DNA of 41,596 nucleotides from a virus, in the IMG/VR virus record IMGVR_UViG_3300020020_000091, positions 1 to 41,596 of that record, one strand, 5' to 3'. Positions 37,452-41,596 of the stretch are shown one piece after another; position 1 is the stretch's first letter; each line of letters opens with the position of its first letter. The notes under the pieces were generated by a model. That model saw only the letters and a list, made by a program, of their open reading frames with translations, had not been told where the DNA came from and searched no databases. A program made the position numbers and the translations under genes.

Positions 37452-37742
37452 ATGTTTCCCGGTGGGCTCGATATTGCATGGGCTCTCCTGTTCCTGAGCG
37501 TGACGGCGGCCGTCGCTACCGCGATCTTGGGCCCTCTCACGGTGCATCGGGAGCGACGCCGCGCGCGTGAACTCCAAGCGCTGGAGGATCGTCTGGACGA
37601 GATGGCTAGGGAACCGGTCGAGGCCATCACGAGAGATATTGAGATCGTCGTAGTGCCCGATCCGCCAACTCGCAGAGCGGCGCGACGCTCGGTGATCGAC
37701 CGGGCATTCATGTGGTCACTACCGAAACGGAGAAAGGGATAA
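37452..37742 (+). CDS. Membrane-anchored coiled-coil protein
   Basis: A 96-residue protein with an N-terminal helix A-W-A-L-L-F-L-S-V-T-A-A-V-A-T-A and a basic, charged coil (R-E-R-R-R-A-R-E-L-Q-A-L-E-D-R-L). Basic C-terminus. It could pair with the preceding membrane protein. Function unknown. Confidence 0.65.
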   Translation: MFPGGLDIAWALLFLSVTAAVATAILGPLTVHRERRRARELQALEDRLDEMAREPVEAITRDIEIVVVPDPPTRRAARRSVIDRAFMWSLPKRRKG

Positions 37743-37745
37743 CCC

Positions 37746-38183
37746 ATGGCTAACGCACTGTTCGACCCGGGACGGGAGGGCTTCCTTGCCGGGGAGATCG
37801 ACTGGGATACGGCGGTGATCAAGATCGCCCTGGTCCGCGCCTACACGTTCAGCGCAGCACACAAGTTCGTCTCTGACGTGACGGGTGCGAGCGGCGTGCT
37901 GCATGTGACTTCCAACGCGCTGGCGTCGAAGACCATCACGAACGGCGTAGCCGACGCTGCGGACGTTTCGGGCGGTGCGTTCGATGCCGTCGCTGCGAAC
38001 GGATCCAACCACTCCGTGCTGATCTTCCAGTCGTCGGCCGTGACGGGTGGCGGCGACGTGGCAGCGTCTGCCCAGCGCCTCATTGCCTGGCTCGACACGG
38101 GAACGAACTTCCCGATCGTACCCAACGGCGGCAACATCACGATCGCCTGGGACAGCGGAGCAAACCGGATCTTCAAGCTCTGA
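37746..38183 (+). CDS. Structural (minor tail-type) protein
   Basis: A 145-residue beta-rich protein: F-D-P-G-R-E-G-F-L-A-G-E-I-D-W-D-T-A, K-T-I-T-N-G-V-A-D-A-A-D-V, and S-V-L-I-F-Q. Short proteins with this 'R-E-x-F-L-x-G-x-I-D-W' start are familiar as tail-associated proteins in many actinophages and actinobacterial prophages. First gene of the second structural block. Confidence 0.7.
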   Translation: MANALFDPGREGFLAGEIDWDTAVIKIALVRAYTFSAAHKFVSDVTGASGVLHVTSNALASKTITNGVADAADVSGGAFDAVAANGSNHSVLIFQSSAVTGGGDVAASAQRLIAWLDTGTNFPIVPNGGNITIAWDSGANRIFKL

Positions 38184-38206
38184 GCTGATCTCGGAGGTCT
38201 AAACCC

Positions 38207-40591
38207 ATGACGATCGCGCTGCGGGCTGCGGGTACGCCCACGGGCGCTGCCGACGCGGTCACGGCCGTCAACCCGGCCGTGCCTGCTGGCGCGGTCGTGG
38301 GTGATCTGTCCGTGCTCACGGTCGTCGCCAAGCCGTTCAGCACGACGATCACCACGCCGGCGAACTGGACGAAGATCGGCGAGCACACCAACGGAACCAC
38401 CGCGTCCGGTACCGACGTCGGCTCGACGAAGGTCGCGGTCTACGTGCGTGAGAACGCGCCGACCGGCGCGATCGGCGCGATCGGGCAGTCCGGTGCGAAC
38501 ACGATGGGCGCGGTCATCAACGTCTACTCCAAGACGAAGTCCTCGTGGGATTTCACGCAGTTCACGCAGGGTTTCGACGCCACGGTCGGCGCGAACTACT
38601 CGGCCACGGGTGACGCGGGGATCGCGGTCGCCGCCGGCGATTGGGTCGTCGCGTCCACCGCGATCAACGGCGACATCGGCACGGTCACCGTCCCGGATAT
38701 CGCGGGCATGTCCGGTGCGACCATCGGCACGGACGTACAGCGCACCAACTCCGCGGTGACCACCGGCAACGACTGCCGGACGCTGGTCAGTGACGCGCCG
38801 ATCACGGCGGGCTCCTCATCGGCCGCGCCGACGTTCGCGTACACCAACGCGTCGTCCACGTCGGGCACGACCATCTGGCTCCGGCTCCGTGAGGTCAACG
38901 CGTCGGTCGTGGTCCGGGAGATCTTCACCACGGGCGCGGACAACGACACCATCACGGCGGCGAACACGGGTTCCACGGCGGTCGTGCTCACCGGAGGTAC
39001 CGCCGTGATCGACACGGGGGTCGTCTGGAGCGCGACCCGAGCCGTACTGATGGACGGCACCTCGACGTCAGGCGGTGTCTACTGGCAGGTGAGCATCCCG
39101 CAGTCCGAGGTTCTGGCCGCGGATATCTACGTTCTGTATAACGCGCTGCCCAACACCCCCGAGCCGGCGATTCTCGGGTGGTACAACGGCGCGACGCGTC
39201 AAATCAGCCTGACCTGCGTGGACACTGGTCAGATCCGACTCCGTGACGGTGCCTCCACGAACATCTGGACCTCGACTGCGCAGATGGTCACGGGCCAGTG
39301 GTACCGGATCTCCTTGTACGCCACGCAGCACGCTTCGACCGGCACCGTCCGGGCGGCGATGTTCGAGGGCGCGTCCGCGACGCCGCTGGATGACTCGACG
39401 CTGCTCACGGGGCGGAACACCGGGGCGAGCCCGTACAACTCCCTCCGATTCGGGCTCAAGGGCGGCACCGGCACGAATACGGTGAACGGCAGCCTCGACG
39501 ACTACGCCTATGACCGTGGTGCGTCGGGTCTGATCCCGCCCGAGGCTCCTCCGCCGATCACGGCCACGCCGACCGCGATCGCCTCGGCTGAAGCGTTCGG
39601 CACTGCCGTCGCGAACGTCCAGATCACTGCCGCACCTGGGGGCATCGGCTCCGCTGAGGCATTCGGTACTCCGGTTGCGGGTGGGCTCCTCACGGCGACA
39701 CCAACCGCGATCGGAACAGCTGAGGCGTTCGGCACTCCAGAAGCGACGATCGCCGCTGGTGCGCCTGTTCCGACTGGGATTCCGTCAGCTGAGGCGCTCG
39801 GTACGCCGTCCATGTCCGGCCTCCTCACGGCGACGCCGACGGGGATCCCTTCGGCCGAGACATTCGGCACCGCCGTCGCCAACGTCCGGATCACCGCCAC
39901 ACCCAGCTCGATCGGAGCTGGGGAGACATTCGGGACACCCGCGGCCGGTTCGATCCTGACTGCCGTGCCGGCCGCGGTTCCTTCGGGAGAGGCATTCGGG
40001 TCACCCGTCGCAGGTGGACATCTAACGGTGTCACCAGCGGGTGTCGTATCAGGGGAACAGTTCGGTACCCCGAGCGCGGGTGGCCTCCTCGTGGCGACGC
40101 CTACCGGCATTCCAAGCGGAGAGGCTGTCGGTACGCCGCAGCTCGTCACTGCCGGGATCTCGACTCCCAACTCGATCCCATCGGCGGAGACGTTCGGCAC
40201 ACCAAGCGTCGCACTGGCCATCACGGCCACACCTGGAACCGTCGGATCTCTCGAAGCCTTCGGCAGCCCGGTTGTAAACGTCCAGATCACTGCTGCACCA
40301 ACCGGGATCGCCTCGGGCCAGGCGGTCGGTACCCCGACCGTGACCGGCATGCTCGTGGTCACCGTGGCTGGTATCCCATCCGCCGAGGCGTTCGGCGTTC
40401 CAGCGATGACCGTCAACATGGTCTACCTGCTGATCGGGGTCGCCTCCGCTGAGGCATTCGGCACTCCGATCATGACGATGCTCTACGACTTCGCCGTGAC
40501 CGGCGCGCGGCTGACCGTGTTCGACGCTGAACCGACGGCAGGATTCAAGGTTACCGGAGCAACACTCACCGACTGGAGGGCAGACGAATGA
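38207..40591 (+). CDS. Large repeat-rich tail or fibre protein
   Basis: A 794-residue protein. Residues 1-227 form an N-terminal beta domain (S-V-L-T-V-V-A-K-P-F, T-T-P-A-N-W-T-K-I-G). Residues 228-447 are LamG-like and paralogous to the start of the 15375 protein (N-I-W-T-S, W-Y-R-I-S-L-Y-A-T, L-L-T-G-R-N-T-G-A). Residues about 455-755 hold about 14 repeats of roughly 22 residues with S-A-E-A-F-G-T-P. The final 40 residues contain A-R-L-T-V-F-D-A. Likely a surface-exposed fibre or adhesin made late, despite lying far from the main tail genes. Confidence 0.8.
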   Translation: MTIALRAAGTPTGAADAVTAVNPAVPAGAVVGDLSVLTVVAKPFSTTITTPANWTKIGEHTNGTTASGTDVGSTKVAVYVRENAPTGAIGAIGQSGANTMGAVINVYSKTKSSWDFTQFTQGFDATVGANYSATGDAGIAVAAGDWVVASTAINGDIGTVTVPDIAGMSGATIGTDVQRTNSAVTTGNDCRTLVSDAPITAGSSSAAPTFAYTNASSTSGTTIWLRLREVNASVVVREIFTTGADNDTITAANTGSTAVVLTGGTAVIDTGVVWSATRAVLMDGTSTSGGVYWQVSIPQSEVLAADIYVLYNALPNTPEPAILGWYNGATRQISLTCVDTGQIRLRDGASTNIWTSTAQMVTGQWYRISLYATQHASTGTVRAAMFEGASATPLDDSTLLTGRNTGASPYNSLRFGLKGGTGTNTVNGSLDDYAYDRGASGLIPPEAPPPITATPTAIASAEAFGTAVANVQITAAPGGIGSAEAFGTPVAGGLLTATPTAIGTAEAFGTPEATIAAGAPVPTGIPSAEALGTPSMSGLLTATPTGIPSAETFGTAVANVRITATPSSIGAGETFGTPAAGSILTAVPAAVPSGEAFGSPVAGGHLTVSPAGVVSGEQFGTPSAGGLLVATPTGIPSGEAVGTPQLVTAGISTPNSIPSAETFGTPSVALAITATPGTVGSLEAFGSPVVNVQITAAPTGIASGQAVGTPTVTGMLVVTVAGIPSAEAFGVPAMTVNMVYLLIGVASAEAFGTPIMTMLYDFAVTGARLTVFDAEPTAGFKVTGATLTDWRADE
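39580..40466 (+). repeat. Tandem S-A-E-A-F-G-T-P repeats
   Basis: About 14 copies of a 66-base unit coding for I-x-S-A-E-A-F-G-T-P and a variable linker such as L-L-T-A-T-P-T-G. Repeats differ at third positions and linkers, so they are old. Their regular length suggests an extended stalk. Confidence 0.85.
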
Positions 40592-40893
40592 TGCTGTACT
40601 CGCCGGAGTGCAAAGATCTGGTGATCGACACGAGCGACAACTCGGCCGGAGATCTCGACGTGAGCTTCGATGGAGGCACGACCTGGGCTGCGATGGAGAA
40701 GCTCTCTGCCACGACGGCACGGGTCACCGTGAAGGGACCGGATGCTACCCCCAACCCGGCCGGTGTGGTCGCATTGGCGCTGGGTGTGTTCGGTGTGGTG
40801 ATCCGATACAGCCCAACGGACCGCGCTATCATCGATCGACTGGACGACCACCTCTGGGTGGTGCCAATCCCAGAGCAACCGCCTGGGCCATAG
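40588..40893 (+). CDS. Small structural-type protein
   Basis: A 101-residue protein overlapping the previous stop by four bases. The pattern S-A-G-D-L-D-V-S-F-D-G-G-T-T-W is an Asp-box-like beta segment of the kind seen in phage tail attachments. It lies next to the large repeat protein, suggesting a shared structure. Confidence 0.62.
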   Translation: MMLYSPECKDLVIDTSDNSAGDLDVSFDGGTTWAAMEKLSATTARVTVKGPDATPNPAGVVALALGVFGVVIRYSPTDRAIIDRLDDHLWVVPIPEQPPGP

Positions 40894-40905
40894 GGAAGGA
40901 TGGAC

Positions 40906-41148
40906 ATGCCGAAGCTGGCGCACAAGATCGAGGTAGTCCGAAGGGGTTACATCTTCACCCTGCTGATCGACGGAGCACAGTTCCCGTGGCTGATCTCAGA
41001 GTTCGGTGTCTCGACGACCGTGGACAACGGCGTGCCGACCGTGACCCTGAACCTGCCCGCTGAGATCGTCGTCGTGGACAACGAGCTCAGTCAGGACACG
41101 ATGACTGCACCTCCCAGCGGTTACCAAGAACCCCCCGGTGCACCATGA
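40906..41148 (+). CDS. Small protein before the HNH nuclease
   Basis: An 80-residue protein (K-L-A-H-K-I-E-V-V-R-R-G-Y-I-F-T-L-L-I-D-G, then T-V-T-L-N-L-P-A-E-I-V-V-V). GGGAAGGATGGAC precedes its ATG, and an in-frame ATG at 40900 is less well spaced. Its end overlaps the HNH start. Not recognised. Confidence 0.62.
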   Translation: MPKLAHKIEVVRRGYIFTLLIDGAQFPWLISEFGVSTTVDNGVPTVTLNLPAEIVVVDNELSQDTMTAPPSGYQEPPGAP

Positions 41149-41552
41149 CCACCACTGGCTCGACAACCGAACGCGGCTACGGAACAGCCCACCAGCGAGA
41201 GAGAGCCCGGTGGGAAAGGAAGCTGGCTGCTGGATATACCCACCCCTGTGCAAGATGTGGCATAGAGATCCGCCACGGAGACACCTGGGACCTCGGACAC
41301 ACCCCCGACCGCACTGGCTACACTGGACCGGAGCACGTCGCCTGCAACCGAGGACAACACACAGCACGAGACAAGACACAACAGCAAGCAGAGATCGTCA
41401 ACGGCATCTTGTTGCGTTCATGGTGGACACCAATAGCGATCATCGCTACAGCTGACTCCATCCCACCTCACCACACAGATCAGGACACGAACACACACGA
41501 CGAGACGACCCAGTATCACACCCTCCGATCCCCACGCCGCCGCACCACATAG
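41145..41552 (+). CDS. HNH endonuclease next to the genome end
   Basis: A 135-residue protein: C-A-R-C-G (zinc), D-T-W-D-L-G-H-T-P-D-R (catalytic His), and C-N-R-G-Q-H (N and H). HNH nucleases adjacent to the terminase are known to help packaging in several siphoviruses. Here the gene sits at the right edge, and terminase sits at the left, as expected if the sequence is the linear or circularised genome. The C-terminus is Thr/His-rich. Confidence 0.85.
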   Translation: MTTTGSTTERGYGTAHQRERARWERKLAAGYTHPCARCGIEIRHGDTWDLGHTPDRTGYTGPEHVACNRGQHTARDKTQQQAEIVNGILLRSWWTPIAIIATADSIPPHHTDQDTNTHDETTQYHTLRSPRRRTT

Positions 41553-41596
41553 AGGGGGGGAGGGGGTTCAATCTCTCGGCGTGCCCCAATCCTGAT
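41553..41596. other. Right-edge non-coding end
   Basis: No gene. It contains a G-rich stretch then TTCAATCTCTCGGCGTGCCC. It could lie near a cohesive end. The terminase gene at the left edge lacks its N-terminus, so either this end is cut short or the ends are not joined here. Confidence 0.35.

Overview
This window is nearly all of a tailed bacteriophage genome, or a very large slice of one. It is a siphovirus with an HK97-type head and a long non-contractile tail. The high GC content, GTG and ATG starts behind GGAAGG-type ribosome sites, and a wall-lysis cassette built for a thick actinobacterial wall suggest an actinobacterial host. A Microbacterium-like member of the Micrococcales is my inference, not something shown. 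I see no integrase, repressor, partition gene, polymerase or tRNA, so a lytic lifestyle is likely.

Layout. Positions 1-7955 hold DNA packaging and head genes (large terminase cut by the left edge, portal, S78 protease, major capsid protein), connectors, the major tail protein, and the two tail chaperones linked by a -1 frameshift. Positions 7964-17351 hold the tape measure, distal tail protein, baseplate-type protein and receptor or fibre-type tail proteins. Positions 17359-22257 are the lysis region: a glucosaminidase-like protein, an amidase and a CHAP-like peptidase whose C-terminal domains are paralogous, small membrane proteins and a two-helix holin. After a terminator and promoter at about 22376-22434, positions 22462-29921 hold tightly coupled early genes: an HTH protein, a RusA-like resolvase, a YqaJ-like exonuclease, an ERF-type annealing protein and many small proteins. 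Positions 29925-31119 carry a promoter and a Mom-like DNA-modification gene. Positions 31420-32452 are a leftward cassette of five tiny genes, including a DUF4314 protein. Positions 32597-37742 are rightward accessory genes separated by hairpins (DUF932, an HNH nuclease, zinc-ribbon and membrane proteins). Positions 37746-41148 are a second structural block with a 794-residue repeat protein, followed by an HNH nuclease that in such phages sits next to the packaging genes.

How the parts work together. Exonuclease, annealing protein and resolvase form a recombination set. The Mom-like enzyme probably protects phage DNA from host restriction. Terminase, HNH nuclease, protease and portal build and fill heads. 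Holin-type proteins release the wall enzymes.

Most notable observations. (1) Many genes share a start-associated leader, GGGAAGGAT(A/G)GG. A likely small RNA at 36604-36712 has a promoter and a perfect 10-bp stem, and its loop carries a 16-nt sequence complementary to that leader. (2) The gene at 29610 would export a fragment of the phage's own tail beta-helix protein through a Tat-like signal and a Pro-Thr linker. (3) The early gene at 24609 is a cysteine-less relative of the phage's own CHAP-like lysin. (4) The amidase gene contains a strong internal ribosome site that would release its C-terminal domain separately.
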